64,000 nucleotides of DNA from WHSW01 sp963846165 (GTDB lineage: Bacteria > Actinomycetota > Thermoleophilia > Solirubrobacterales > 70-9). The first letter of the stretch is position 1, and each line of letters begins with the position of its first letter. Positions 27,180 through 36,488 of this stretch are shown piece after piece. The notes below the pieces were generated by a model. It saw nothing but the letters and a program-made list of their open reading frames with translations, had not been told where the DNA came from and made no database searches. The stretch spans positions 310,001 to 374,000 of the forward strand of contig CAWJUU010000007.1 of NCBI GenBank assembly GCA_963846165.1, read 5' to 3'. A program made the translations under genes and the position numbers.

Positions 27180-29394
27180 CACGGTGCGAGATCTTCGACG
27201 GCCACCAGTTGCGCTCGCCGAGCTTGAACGCGATTGCCGGGACGAGGATCGTACGCACGAGGAAGGTATCGACGAGCAGCCCGAAGGCGATCGTGAAGCC
27301 GATCTGGAACAGGACCTCGAGCGGCAGGCTCATGAGGGCGAAGAAGGTGCCGGCGAGGATCAGCCCGGCGCTGGTGATCACGCCGCCGGTGCGCTCGAGG
27401 CCCGTGATCACGGCCTCCTTGGTCTCCTGGTGGCCCGCCTCCTCGCGGATCCGACTGATCAGGAAGATGTTGTAGTCGACGCCGAGCGCGACCAGGAAGA
27501 TGAACGCGAACGTCGGCAGGCCCGGGTCGGAGTCGGGCTGGTTGAAGATCTCGGTGAAGATCAGGGTCGTGGCGCCGAGCGCGAACGCGTACGAGAGCAC
27601 CACCGTGGCGACCAGGTAGAGCGGGGCGACGATCGCGCGCAGCAGCAGGCAGAGGATTGCGAAGATCAGCAACAGCACCAGTGGCACGATCAGCTTTGCG
27701 TCCGAGCGCAGCGTCTCGGTGGTGTCGAAGTTCTCGGCCGTCAGCCCGCCGACCAGGGTCGCCTCCCCGCTCGCCCCCTTGACCGCGTCGCGCAGCACCG
27801 GAATCGTGTCGTTGGCCTCGTCGGAGAAAGGGTCGTAGGCGAGGACGACATCGATCCTCGCGAGCTCCTCGTCGTCAGAGATCCCGGCCGGTACGGCCGC
27901 CACCACCCCCTCGACCTGCCGCGCGGCCCGCGCTGCCTCCTCGGCCTCGGCCGTCGGGGCGAGGACCGTCGTGACCGCGGTCTGGCCGGCGGCGAGCTCC
28001 TCCTCGATCAGCTCTTGCCCCTCGACCGACTCGGGCGGATCGCGGAAGCCCTCGCCGAAGTCGATCACTCCGCGGTCCTGGAGCAGGCCGAGCGAGCCGA
28101 GCACCAGGATCCCGATCGAGATCACCAGGGCGAGGCTGGAACGCTCGTGGACGAAGTGGCCGACGCGGCGCCAGACCCCGACCCGCGCCCGCTGCTCGGA
28201 GCCGTAGCGGGGGATCGACGGCCAGAACGAGTTGCGACCGAGAGCCGCAAGCAACGCCGGCAGCAGGGTGAGCCCGGCGAGCAGCATCACCGCGACGCCG
28301 AGCGCCAGCACCGGGCCCATCGTCTGAGTGGCGCGGAAGTCGGCCAGTGCCAGGACGAGCATCGAGGCGATCACCGTCCCGCCCGCGGAGAGGATCGCCG
28401 GGCCCGTGCGCTCGGTCGCATGCGCCATCGCTTCGTGCTTGTCGACGAACCGCCGCAACTCCTCGCGGTAACGCGAGACGATCAGCAGGCAGTAGTCGGT
28501 GCCGGCGCCGAACATGAGCACGATCAGCAGGCTCGTCGTCTGCCCGTTGACCTCGACCGCACCGGCCTCGACCAGGCCATAGACGGCAGCGGCGGCGATC
28601 CCGTAGGCGATCGCGACCACGAACAGCGGCACCAGCGCGACGACCGGCGACCGGTAGATCGCCAACAACAGGACCAGCACCAGGCCGACGGTGACCAGCA
28701 GAAGGGTCGTGTCGATCGACTCGAAGACCTCGATCGAGTCGCTGACGATGCCGCCGATCCCGGTGACGTAAGCGCGCAGCTCGCCCTCACCGGGCTCCGG
28801 GTCGGGAACCAGGTCTCGGATCGCCGCGACGTTGTCCTGGATGTCCTCGGAATCCTCCGAGTTGGTGCGGATCAGCAGCAGCGCCGTCGAGCCGTCCTCG
28901 GAGATCGTCGGGGGCGCATCCTCGTCAGTCGCTGCCGCCGCTACGTCAGCCGGCGCGGCGGGCGCGATCGGCTCGACCCCACAGATCGGTCCCTGCGTCG
29001 GGTCGACGATCAAGAGCACGTCGATCAGCTCGGGCGAGTCGCAGGGGCTCGCCGGGGCACCCGCACCCCCCGCGCCGGCGAGGGTCTGAGCGTCCTCGGT
29101 GATCCGCGCCCGGTCGCCCTCGGTCAGACCGCGCTCGCGGTTGTAGACGACGAGGATGTCGACCTCGCGGCCGTCGGCGAACCGCTCCTCGACCAGGTCG
29201 TTGACCTCGGTCGACTCGGCGCTCTCGGGCAGGAACGCCTCGTTCTCGTTCGTGGTCGCGTCCTGGAGCTTGGGCTGGAACCCGAACAGCGCGAAGCCGA
29301 CTATCACCCAGACGGCGATCACTCCCCACTTCGAGCGGCGTCCCGCCGAGAAGCTCGAGATGCGACGGAGCATGCGGAGCGTGATAGTAACCAT
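27175..29394 (-). CDS. MMPL family RND transporter
   Basis: 739 residues in two repeats of the RND fold. Each repeat has one helix (WGVIAVWVIVGFALFGF; LALVISIGILVLGSLGLLQ), a large outside loop, then five helices. The GxxxDY motifs (GAGTDYCLLIVSRYREE and ALGVDYNIFLISRIREE) carry the proton-relay Asp-Tyr pairs and are intact. Family members export lipids or glycolipids across the actinobacterial membrane, driven by proton flow. The Met at 29373 is another possible start. It is divergent from the 3-hydroxyacyl-CoA dehydrogenase, with only six bases between start codons. Confidence 0.93.
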   Translation of the reverse strand: MVTITLRMLRRISSFSAGRRSKWGVIAVWVIVGFALFGFQPKLQDATTNENEAFLPESAESTEVNDLVEERFADGREVDILVVYNRERGLTEGDRARITEDAQTLAGAGGAGAPASPCDSPELIDVLLIVDPTQGPICGVEPIAPAAPADVAAAATDEDAPPTISEDGSTALLLIRTNSEDSEDIQDNVAAIRDLVPDPEPGEGELRAYVTGIGGIVSDSIEVFESIDTTLLLVTVGLVLVLLLAIYRSPVVALVPLFVVAIAYGIAAAAVYGLVEAGAVEVNGQTTSLLIVLMFGAGTDYCLLIVSRYREELRRFVDKHEAMAHATERTGPAILSAGGTVIASMLVLALADFRATQTMGPVLALGVAVMLLAGLTLLPALLAALGRNSFWPSIPRYGSEQRARVGVWRRVGHFVHERSSLALVISIGILVLGSLGLLQDRGVIDFGEGFRDPPESVEGQELIEEELAAGQTAVTTVLAPTAEAEEAARAARQVEGVVAAVPAGISDDEELARIDVVLAYDPFSDEANDTIPVLRDAVKGASGEATLVGGLTAENFDTTETLRSDAKLIVPLVLLLIFAILCLLLRAIVAPLYLVATVVLSYAFALGATTLIFTEIFNQPDSDPGLPTFAFIFLVALGVDYNIFLISRIREEAGHQETKEAVITGLERTGGVITSAGLILAGTFFALMSLPLEVLFQIGFTIAFGLLVDTFLVRTILVPAIAFKLGERNWWPSKISHRG

Positions 29395-29400
29395 GCGGCG

Positions 29401-30228
29401 ATGGGAGGCTCAGACGCATACGAGCGACCCGGGGTGGCCGGCAGCGGCTTGATCGCCTGCGGTCTCGCGGCCTGCGCGAGTCAGGCCGGCAAGGTGCGAC
29501 TGCTGGCGCGCAGCGACGCCTCGGCGTGGCGGGCGGAGGAAGCCGCCCAGGCCGATGCGAAGAAGCTCGACGGCGGCTCGCCCGACCGGATCAAGGTGAC
29601 CACCGATCCCGCCGACCTCGCCGAGTGCGACCTGGTCGTCGAGGCGATCGCCGAGGACGCCGAGTCCAAGGGCGAACTGCTCGCGATCCTCGCCGACGCC
29701 TGCGTCGACGCCGACCTCGCCAGCACGACCTCCTCGCTGCGGCTATCCGACCTCGCCAGCCGCAGCGGCGCGCCCGAGCGCTGCTTCGGCCTTCACGTCT
29801 TCAACCCGGTGACGAGGATGGAGCTGGTCGAGCTCTGCCTCCCGCGCGAGCTCCGCGAAGGCGCCGGCGAGCGCGCCCATGCCTGGTGCCGGGCGCTGGG
29901 CAAGACCGCGATCGAGGTTCCCGACCAACCGGGCTTCGTCGTCAACCGGATGCTGTTCCCGTTCCTGTTCGAGGCCGTGCGGATGATGGAGTCGACCGGG
30001 CTCTCGGCCGCCGATGTGGACTCATGCATGCGGCTCGGCGCCGGCCACCCGGTGGGCCCGTTGAAGCTGCTCGACTTCGTCGGCCTCGACGTCGCCGCCG
30101 CGATCGGCGACTCGCTGCACGAAGACAGCGGTCGCCCGGGCCACGAGGTCCCGGCCAGAATGCGCGAGCTGATCGCCGCGGGCAAGCTCGGCCGCAAGAG
30201 CGGCGCCGGCTTCTACACCTACGACTGA
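29401..30228 (+). CDS. 3-hydroxyacyl-CoA dehydrogenase family protein
   Basis: 275 residues. The NAD Rossmann loop (GVAGSGLIACGLA) is at the N-terminus. Catalytic features include the His in GLHVFNPVTRMELVEL and Asn in PGFVVNRMLFPF, and the C-terminal helical domain ends in GKLGRKSGAGFYTYD, typical of PaaH/Hbd. It probably oxidises 3-hydroxyacyl-CoA to 3-ketoacyl-CoA ahead of the nearby thiolase. The start ATG lies 6 bases from the divergent MMPL start, leaving no room for a normal leader. Confidence 0.92.
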   Translation: MGGSDAYERPGVAGSGLIACGLAACASQAGKVRLLARSDASAWRAEEAAQADAKKLDGGSPDRIKVTTDPADLAECDLVVEAIAEDAESKGELLAILADACVDADLASTTSSLRLSDLASRSGAPERCFGLHVFNPVTRMELVELCLPRELREGAGERAHAWCRALGKTAIEVPDQPGFVVNRMLFPFLFEAVRMMESTGLSAADVDSCMRLGAGHPVGPLKLLDFVGLDVAAAIGDSLHEDSGRPGHEVPARMRELIAAGKLGRKSGAGFYTYD

Positions 30229-30232
30229 AACG

Positions 30233-30523
30233 TCAGGCGGCGCGGCGGGCGGCGGCCTTGCGCCCGCGACGGCCGCCGCGCGGGGCGGCGGGCTCCGGGT
30301 GGCGGCCGCAGAGGTCCCAAACCACCTCGGCCTCGGAGACCCCCTGGCGCCGGGCCTCGTCGGTGACGCTCTCCCACGGAAGCTGTGCGTCGGGGAGCTC
30401 GTCCCAGCGCGCAAGCTCGAGCGCCTCGAGCGCCCCCCGCAGCGCCGGCCCCAGGTGCTCCTCGGCGCGGAGCATCGCCCTCAGGACCTCAAGCTGCTTA
30501 TCCGTCAGGCGAACCATCCACAT
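30233..30523 (-). CDS. small hypothetical protein with basic C-terminus
   Basis: 96 residues (MWMVRLTDKQLEVLRAMLRA...). The first 70 residues are helical and may form a HTH-like unit. The last 20 are Arg/Gly/Ala rich (RGGRRGRKAAARRAA), suggesting nucleic-acid contact. A second ATG at 30517 is possible. It is convergent with the 3-hydroxyacyl-CoA dehydrogenase. No family recognised. Confidence 0.6.
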   Translation of the reverse strand: MWMVRLTDKQLEVLRAMLRAEEHLGPALRGALEALELARWDELPDAQLPWESVTDEARRQGVSEAEVVWDLCGRHPEPAAPRGGRRGRKAAARRAA

Positions 30524-30600
30524 CTGCCCGCGAAACGCTAGATCGGCGCACGGACGGAAGCCCAGCGGCCCCAAACCCGCACGATGCGGGCGAACGTGCC

Positions 30601-31935
30601 CTACGCCTGGCCGGGATGCGACGCCGGGGTGTCGGCCGGCAGCACCTCGTGCTCGGTGGTGACCGAATGGATCCGCACCGCGACGATCCGGTTGTCGCGC
30701 ACCGACTCGACCCGCAGCTCGTAACCGTCGGCGAGCACCTTGTCGCCGCGCTTGGGCAGCCGCCCGAGCTCCGAGAAGACGTAGCCGCCGATCGAGTTGA
30801 AGGCGTCGGAGGAGACTGGGAGCTGGATCCCGGCGCCCTCGAGGTCGCCAAGCGGGACGTGACCGCGCACGTACCAGTCGCCGTCGGTGAGCCGGCGCAG
30901 GTCGATGGCTCGCGGATCGGTCTCGTCCTCGATCTCGCCGACTACCTCCTCGAGGATGTCCTCGACGGTGACGATCCCGACGGTGCGCCCGTACTCGTCG
31001 GAGACGATCCCGATCGAGGAGCGCTGGCGCTGAAGCTCGGCGAGCAGGTCGTCGAGAGGCTTCGTCTCGGGGAAGACCGGCACGTCGCGAACGGCCGGTG
31101 CAAGCGAGGCGTCGGCGCCGGCGTTCATATAGAGACGAACGAGGCTGTTGTTGTGGACGACGCCGCGGACCTTGTCGGGATTGTCGCCCTCGACCACCAT
31201 CAGCCTCGTATGGCCGGACGTCACGCACCGGCGCAGGGCCTCCTCGACCGTCTCGTCGGCGTTCACGGTGACCACCGCCGGGATCGGCGTCATCACCTCG
31301 CGCGCCTCCTGCTCGTGGAGGTGGAAGACGCCGCCGAGCATCACCGCCTCACCGGGGTCGAGGCTGCCGCCCCGAGCCGAGGTGCGGATGATCTCCTTGA
31401 GGTCGTCGGAGGTGTGCTTCTCACCGAGGTCACGCGGATCGACGCCGAACAGCCGCACGATCGCGTTCGAGACCTTGTTCAGCAGGTAGGTGAACGGACC
31501 GCTGATCGTGCGAAAGACGTTCAGCGGGCGCGAGAGGGCGCGGACGGTCGGCTCGGCGTTGGTGATCGCGAGGATTTTCGGGACCTGCTCGCCGATCGTG
31601 ATGTGGAGCGCCGTCGCCACGGCGAATGCGATCGCAAAAGCGATCGCGGTGGCACCGGTGCCGTCGCCGATCAGCGGCTCGATCAGGTCGGCGATCGCCG
31701 GCTCGCCGAGAAAGCCGATCCCAATCGAGGCCAGGGTGATCCCGAACTGGCACGCGGCCAGCGACTCATCGATCTTGTCGAGCTGCTCGAGCGCCTCCTC
31801 GGCGCCCGACTCGCCCTTCTTCGCCAACTCCTCGATCCGGCCCTTTCGCGTCCGCACGAGCGCGAACTCGGCAGCGACGAAGAGCCCGTTCAACAGAACG
31901 AGCAGGACCAGCAGGACGAGGAAGAGCGCCGTCAC
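30601..31935 (-). CDS. CNNM/CBS-domain membrane protein (hemolysin/CorC-like)
   Basis: 444 residues. A DUF21/CNNM N-terminal domain (about residues 1-190, with helices LFLVLLVLLVLLNGLFVAAEFALV and more) is followed by two CBS domains (about 205-330; VMTPIPAVVTVNADETVEEAL and EDILEEVVGEIEDETD) and a CorC_HlyC domain at the end. Relatives take part in Mg(II)/Co(II) efflux or transport, and CBS domains bind adenine nucleotides. The gene precedes the divergent decarboxylase operon. Confidence 0.9.
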   Translation of the reverse strand: MTALFLVLLVLLVLLNGLFVAAEFALVRTRKGRIEELAKKGESGAEEALEQLDKIDESLAACQFGITLASIGIGFLGEPAIADLIEPLIGDGTGATAIAFAIAFAVATALHITIGEQVPKILAITNAEPTVRALSRPLNVFRTISGPFTYLLNKVSNAIVRLFGVDPRDLGEKHTSDDLKEIIRTSARGGSLDPGEAVMLGGVFHLHEQEAREVMTPIPAVVTVNADETVEEALRRCVTSGHTRLMVVEGDNPDKVRGVVHNNSLVRLYMNAGADASLAPAVRDVPVFPETKPLDDLLAELQRQRSSIGIVSDEYGRTVGIVTVEDILEEVVGEIEDETDPRAIDLRRLTDGDWYVRGHVPLGDLEGAGIQLPVSSDAFNSIGGYVFSELGRLPKRGDKVLADGYELRVESVRDNRIVAVRIHSVTTEHEVLPADTPASHPGQA

Positions 31936-31989
31936 TGCTGCTCAGGGGGCCGGGATCTCGGCCGCGTACTTCGGGGGAGGTCGTCGTCC

Positions 31990-33531
31990 ATGGAGGACGG
32001 CGCAAAGGTAGCAGCAGATGGGACGACGCCCCCGGGGCTTGCGGGTAACGTGCCTGCCGTGGAGCAGGATGCGACCCCGTACCTCGACGCTCTGTGCGCC
32101 TACGCCGACCGCGACCCCGGCCGCTTCCACGTCCCCGGCCACAAGGGCGGGGCGGGAGCCGACCCGGGACTGCGCGAGGCCCTGGGCGAGGAGGCGATCC
32201 GACTCGACATCCCGGCGGGCATCGAAGGGATCGACGTCGCTCCGGACCCGGCTCACGCGCCGTTCCAGCTCGCCCAACGGCTCGCCGCCGAGGCCTGGGG
32301 GGCGAAGCGGAGTTGGTTCCTGGTCAACGGCGGCTCGGGCGGCAACCATGCGATCTGCCTCGCGCTCGCGCACATGGGCGAGCGGGTGGTCGTGCAGCGC
32401 AACATCCACTCCTCGATCATCGACGGGCTCGTACTCTCAGGGCTGCTGCCGCGGTTCGTCGCACCGGAGGTCGACCCCGAGCTCGGGATCGCCCACTGCG
32501 TCACCCCCGAGTCGCTCGAGGCGGGCCTGGACGCCGAGCCGGACGCGACCGCGGCGATGATCGTCTCGCCGACCTACTTCGGCGCGGTTGCCGACATCGC
32601 GGCGCTGGTGGAGGTGGCGCACGCGCGGGGCGTGCCGCTGGTTGCCGACGAGGCATGGGGCGCGCACCTGCGCTTCTCCTCGGCGCTTCCAACCTCGGCA
32701 CTCGAGAGCGGCGCCGACGTCGTCCTCTCCTCGACCCACAAGATCGTCGGCTCGATCACCCAGTCGGCGATCCTCCACCTGGGCGATTGCGAGGACCGCG
32801 TCGACGAACGAGTCGTCGACCGCGCCGTGACCCTGGTCGAGTCCACGAGCCCGAACGCGCTGCTCACCGCCTCGCTCGATGCCGCTCGCCGGCAGGCGGC
32901 GGTGCACGGCGAGGAGCTGCTCGGCGAGACCGTCGCCTCGCTCGCCGAGCTGCGCGAGCGGATCCGCGCGGTGCCCGGCCTCGACGTGCTCGACGAACGC
33001 ATCGTCGGGCGTTCGGGCGTCTTCGCCTACGACCCGATGCGGCTCGTCGTCGATGTTCGTGGCACCGGGGTGACCGGCCACCGGATCGCCGGCCTGATGC
33101 GCGAGACCGACGACATCAACCTCGAGCTCTTCTCCGAGAACGTCGTCGTCGCCGTGTTCGGGATCGGCGAGCGCGCCGGCGTCACCGGCGCCCGGCTCGT
33201 CGCCGGGCTCGAGCACGCGTGCGAGCGGCTGCGCGAGGAGGACCGCGAGGCGATGGAGCCGTTCGCCGAGCCGCCGCCCTGGGGCCCGACCGAGCTCTCG
33301 CCGCGCGAGGCCTTCCTCGCTGCCCAGGAGGTGGTCGCCTTCGACGAGGCCGAGGGCAGGATCGCCGCCGAGTCGCTCGCGGCCTACCCTCCCGGCGTGC
33401 CCAACGTCCTGCCGGGGGAGCGCCTCACCCGGCCGACACTCGACTACATCGCCGACAGCGTCGCCCACGGCGGCCTCGTCCGCGGCGCCAGCGACCGCAC
33501 CCTGCGCACGATCCGTGTGGTCGTGCAGTGA
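31990..33531 (+). CDS. Orn/Lys/Arg decarboxylase family protein
   Basis: 513 residues from the ATG at 31990, which has GGGGGAGG upstream. GTG codons at 32050 or 32059 are alternatives. The PLP lysine lies in SSTHKIVGSITQ. FHVPGHKGG near residue 50 and DEAWGAHLRF are family hallmarks. It should decarboxylate a basic amino acid (arginine, lysine or ornithine), and the exact one is not fixed by sequence. The GTGA overlap with the DDAH-like gene ties it to guanidino metabolism, favouring arginine. Confidence 0.9.
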   Translation: MEDGAKVAADGTTPPGLAGNVPAVEQDATPYLDALCAYADRDPGRFHVPGHKGGAGADPGLREALGEEAIRLDIPAGIEGIDVAPDPAHAPFQLAQRLAAEAWGAKRSWFLVNGGSGGNHAICLALAHMGERVVVQRNIHSSIIDGLVLSGLLPRFVAPEVDPELGIAHCVTPESLEAGLDAEPDATAAMIVSPTYFGAVADIAALVEVAHARGVPLVADEAWGAHLRFSSALPTSALESGADVVLSSTHKIVGSITQSAILHLGDCEDRVDERVVDRAVTLVESTSPNALLTASLDAARRQAAVHGEELLGETVASLAELRERIRAVPGLDVLDERIVGRSGVFAYDPMRLVVDVRGTGVTGHRIAGLMRETDDINLELFSENVVVAVFGIGERAGVTGARLVAGLEHACERLREEDREAMEPFAEPPPWGPTELSPREAFLAAQEVVAFDEAEGRIAAESLAAYPPGVPNVLPGERLTRPTLDYIADSVAHGGLVRGASDRTLRTIRVVVQ

Positions 33532-34394
33532 GCGAGACGTGGGGGGTTGACTCCGAGTACGGCCGGCTCGAGGACGTCCTCCTCGGCCCGCCGGACAACT
33601 TCCGATGGCTGCCGACCAGCGCGATCTCGAAGGCGACGCTCAAGAGCGGCGCCGTCTTCGACCCCGAGCTCGCGCGCTCCCAGCACCGCGAGCTGGTCTC
33701 GATCTACGACTCGGCGGGTGTGCGCGTCCACTTCCTCGAGCCCGACCCCGACCTCCCCTACCAGGTCTTCGCCCGCGATTCGAGCGTGATGGCGCCCGGC
33801 GGGGCGATCGTCACCCAGCTCAAGCAGCAGTGGCGGCGCGGCGAGTACGCGCCGGTGATCCGCTTCTATCAGACGAGCGAGATCCCGATCCGGCGGATGA
33901 TCACCGCGGGGGCGATCGAGGGCGGCGACGTGACCATCGTCGAGCCGGGGGTGATGCTGATCGGCAACGGCGAGGAGCGCACCGAGATCGAGGCCGCGCG
34001 ACAGCTCGCCCGGTGGATGGAGGCCGAGGGCTGGGAGGTGAGGATCGAGCCGATCCCCGGGCAGTTCGTGCACATCGACGTCCTGGTCTCGATCCTGGCG
34101 CCGAAACTGGCTGCGGTCTGCGTCGAGTCGGCCTCGGGCGGGCTGGTCGAGTGGCTGCGCGGCAAGGGCTTCGAGATCCTCGAGGTCTCGACCGCCGACG
34201 CTTTCAAGCTCGGCGTCAACGCGATCTCGCTCGGCGACGAGCGGGTGATCTCGACCGCCGCCTCGGCGCGGCTGAACGAGCAGATGCGCGCCCTCGGGCT
34301 CGAGGTCTACGACCCCGACCTCTCGATCTTCACCTCCGGCGGCGGCGGCGCCCATTGCCTGGCGCAGGCGCTGCGGCGCGCGCCGGCGGGCTGA
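33528..34394 (+). CDS. DDAH/arginine-deiminase superfamily amidinohydrolase
   Basis: 288 residues from the GTG at 33528. The pentein-fold features are intact: Asp in VFARDSSVM, Glu/Asp in EGGDVTIV, catalytic His in QFVHIDVLV and nucleophile Cys near the C-terminus in GGGAHCLAQAL. Relatives hydrolyse methylated arginine or arginine to citrulline. It overlaps the decarboxylase by four bases and is followed 5 bases later by an M20 amidohydrolase. All three probably act on arginine-derived compounds. Confidence 0.88.
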   Translation: MSETWGVDSEYGRLEDVLLGPPDNFRWLPTSAISKATLKSGAVFDPELARSQHRELVSIYDSAGVRVHFLEPDPDLPYQVFARDSSVMAPGGAIVTQLKQQWRRGEYAPVIRFYQTSEIPIRRMITAGAIEGGDVTIVEPGVMLIGNGEERTEIEAARQLARWMEAEGWEVRIEPIPGQFVHIDVLVSILAPKLAAVCVESASGGLVEWLRGKGFEILEVSTADAFKLGVNAISLGDERVISTAASARLNEQMRALGLEVYDPDLSIFTSGGGGAHCLAQALRRAPAG

Positions 34395-34399
34395 CGGCG

Positions 34400-35641
34400 A
34401 TGGACGCCGCGCCGGCGATCGACTCGGCGCGGGTGATCGCCGACCTGCGCGAGCTCGATCGCGCCACCTCCGATGAGCGCGGCGCACAGCGACTGTGCTG
34501 GTCGCAGACGTGGCGCGAGGCGCGAGCCTTGCTGAGCCGGATGTTGAGCGATCTCGGGCTCGAGCCCGAGATCGACGAGGCTGGCAACCTCTGGGCCCGG
34601 TTCGACCCGGCGGGCAGCGGCGCACCGGCGCTGGCGCTCGGGTCGCATCTCGACTCCGTCCCAGACGGTGGCTGGCTCGACGGCGCGCTCGGGGTCATGG
34701 GCGCGCTCGGGGTCCTGCGCGCGTACGCGGCGGCGAGTGAGGCGCCGCCGCGTCCGCTGGTGCTCGTCGACTGGGCGGACGAGGAGGGAGCGCGCTTCGG
34801 CCGCAGCCTGTTCGGCAGCTCGGCGTTCGCCGGCACCCTCGAGCCAGCCGAGCTGCGCACCCTGCGCGACGCCGAGGGCCGCCCGATCGACGAGGTCCTG
34901 CGCGAGAACGGAGTCGAGCTCGAGCGCGCCGGCGAGTGCGCCTCGCGGCGCGACGGTCTCGGCGCCTACCTCGAGCTCCACATCGAGCAGGGACCGAGGA
35001 TGGCGGCCGGGGGCCTGCGTGCCGCGGCGGTCAGCGGTTGCGCCGGGGTCGAGCGGCTGCGCTTTACGTTCTCGGGCCAGGCCTCGCACGCTGGAACGAC
35101 GCCGATGGACGCCCGGCGCGACGCGGGCCTCGCCGCCGCCGGGGCGGCGCTGGCGCTCGAGCGCATCCCGGCGAGCTGCGGCGGCGTCGCGACAACCGGG
35201 GAGCTACGGCTCGAGCCGGGCATCCCGACCGCGGTCGCCGGGCGTGCGACGCTGTCGGTGGACCTGCGCCACCCCGAGGCCGAGGCGCTGGCGCGGATGC
35301 TGGCCGGCGCCCGCGCGGCCTGCGGCGAGGCGGCCGACGCCCGCGGCTGCAAGCTCTCCGAAACGCCGGTGTGGCGGATCGAGCCGATCCCGTTCGACCC
35401 CGGCCTCGTGGCCGCCGCCCGCGAGGCCTGTGCCGAGATCGCCGGCGAGCCGGCCGAGCTTGCCAGCGGCGCGCTTCACGACGCCGCCGAAGTTGCGCGG
35501 GTGCTGCCGGCGGCGATGCTGTTCGCGCCCTCGAAGGCCGGGATCAGCCACGCCAAGGAGGAGGACACCGCCCGGGACGACCTGCTCGTCGCGATCGAGG
35601 CGTTCGGACGACTGGCCGGTCGGACGCTCACAAGCGCCTAA
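34400..35641 (+). CDS. M20 Zn-dependent amidohydrolase (N-carbamoyl-amino-acid/allantoate type)
   Basis: 413 residues from the ATG at 34400. The metal-binding set is His/Asp in LGSHLDSVPDGGWLDGALG, Glu/Glu in DWADEEGARFGRS and a late His in ASGALHDAAEVARV. The dimerisation segment RLRFTFSGQASHAGTTP is typical of hydantoinase/carbamoylase family HyuC/AllC. It could remove a carbamoyl or ureido group. It is the third gene of the decarboxylase/DDAH operon. Confidence 0.9.
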   Translation: MDAAPAIDSARVIADLRELDRATSDERGAQRLCWSQTWREARALLSRMLSDLGLEPEIDEAGNLWARFDPAGSGAPALALGSHLDSVPDGGWLDGALGVMGALGVLRAYAAASEAPPRPLVLVDWADEEGARFGRSLFGSSAFAGTLEPAELRTLRDAEGRPIDEVLRENGVELERAGECASRRDGLGAYLELHIEQGPRMAAGGLRAAAVSGCAGVERLRFTFSGQASHAGTTPMDARRDAGLAAAGAALALERIPASCGGVATTGELRLEPGIPTAVAGRATLSVDLRHPEAEALARMLAGARAACGEAADARGCKLSETPVWRIEPIPFDPGLVAAAREACAEIAGEPAELASGALHDAAEVARVLPAAMLFAPSKAGISHAKEEDTARDDLLVAIEAFGRLAGRTLTSA

Positions 35642-35745
35642 TCCGCAAGTCAAAGTTCGTGCAATTTCGGCCATGAAGTTTGTGCACGCTCTCACAACTT
35701 CCTGATGACTTACACATCCGTCCGCAATTTCAGCTACATTTCCCC

Positions 35746-35883
35746 ACGCCTAATCCACGGCCAAGAAGGTCGGGGAGCGGAGAACCCAAAGGGACCGTCG
35801 AATCCCGGGGGCGAATCGGCCACAACAGCGAGGCCGTAGCGCGACTCTTTCCGCGCGAGCCCGTCAGCTAACTCCGCCGGCGC
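35746..35883 (+). promoter_or_regulatory. ydaO-type c-di-AMP riboswitch
   Basis: The sequence holds the class core: GGAGCGGAGAACCCA, then a GGGGGCGAATCGGCC block, then CCGTCAGCTAACTCCGCCGGCG at the 3' end. The P1 stem pairs CGCC with GGCG. It ends 10 bases before the CAP-domain gene and shares the 3' block with the element at 16672-16820. Typically it senses c-di-AMP and restrains wall-active genes. Confidence 0.9.
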
Positions 35884-35892
35884 CGGAAAGAG

Positions 35893-36468
35893 ATGAAGGG
35901 GCCATCGGAAATGCCAGCAGCAACGCGCACCCGCGCGGCGGGCGTGATCCTCTGCGTCGTCGCCGTGCTGATCATGACCCCGCTGATCTCGGCGGGCCCG
36001 GCGAGTGCCAACCTCGTCGCCCCGCGCTCCGACTGCGCGGCGCAGGAGAACACCCACGCATCCGAGCCGGCTCAGGAGAACGCACTTCGCTGCCTGATCG
36101 AGTACGCCCGGGGGCACGCGGGCTCGGGAGGGATGAAGGCGAACGGCAACCTCGAGCGCGCTGCCGGGCGCAAGTCGGGCGACGTCAAGAACTGCGGCTT
36201 CAGCCACACGGCATGCGGACGGGCCGCCGACCTCTACGCGCATAAGTTCGGCTACACGTCGGGCACCGGCAGCTGGCAGTGGGGCGAGAACCTCGCCTGG
36301 GGCAAGGGCAAGCGTGGCACCGCGCGGGCGGTCCTCGAGGCCTGGCTCGCATCGCCACCGCATCGCTCGACCATGCTCGACGGCTCCTTCGAGCACATGG
36401 GGATCGGGCTGAAGCCGAAGGGCGACGGCGCGATCTGGGTGCTCCAGGTCGGCTGCCGCGGCTGCTGA
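35893..36468 (+). CDS. secreted CAP/SCP-domain protein
   Basis: 191 residues with a signal peptide (AAGVILCVVAVLIMTPLISA). The CAP fold is seen from a helix of NALRCLIEYARG to HTACGRAADLYAH, GENLAWGKG, then EAWLASPPHRSTMLDGSF and HMGIGL. Both metal-site His regions are present. Bacterial CAP proteins act outside the cell, often linked with wall remodelling or spore coats. Control by a c-di-AMP riboswitch supports a wall role. The ATG at 35911 would be an alternative start. Confidence 0.88.
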   Translation: MKGPSEMPAATRTRAAGVILCVVAVLIMTPLISAGPASANLVAPRSDCAAQENTHASEPAQENALRCLIEYARGHAGSGGMKANGNLERAAGRKSGDVKNCGFSHTACGRAADLYAHKFGYTSGTGSWQWGENLAWGKGKRGTARAVLEAWLASPPHRSTMLDGSFEHMGIGLKPKGDGAIWVLQVGCRGC

Positions 36469-36488
36469 AACGTAAGCGGGGTGGACAA

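Noticed and set aside
27163..30228. 1021-codon plus-strand frame
   Set aside because: Only the last 275 residues from the ATG at 29401 are real (3-hydroxyacyl-CoA dehydrogenase). The rest is the opposite strand of the MMPL gene.
30385..33531. 1048-codon plus-strand frame
   Set aside because: The decarboxylase begins at 31990. Upstream codons mirror the CNNM/CBS gene.
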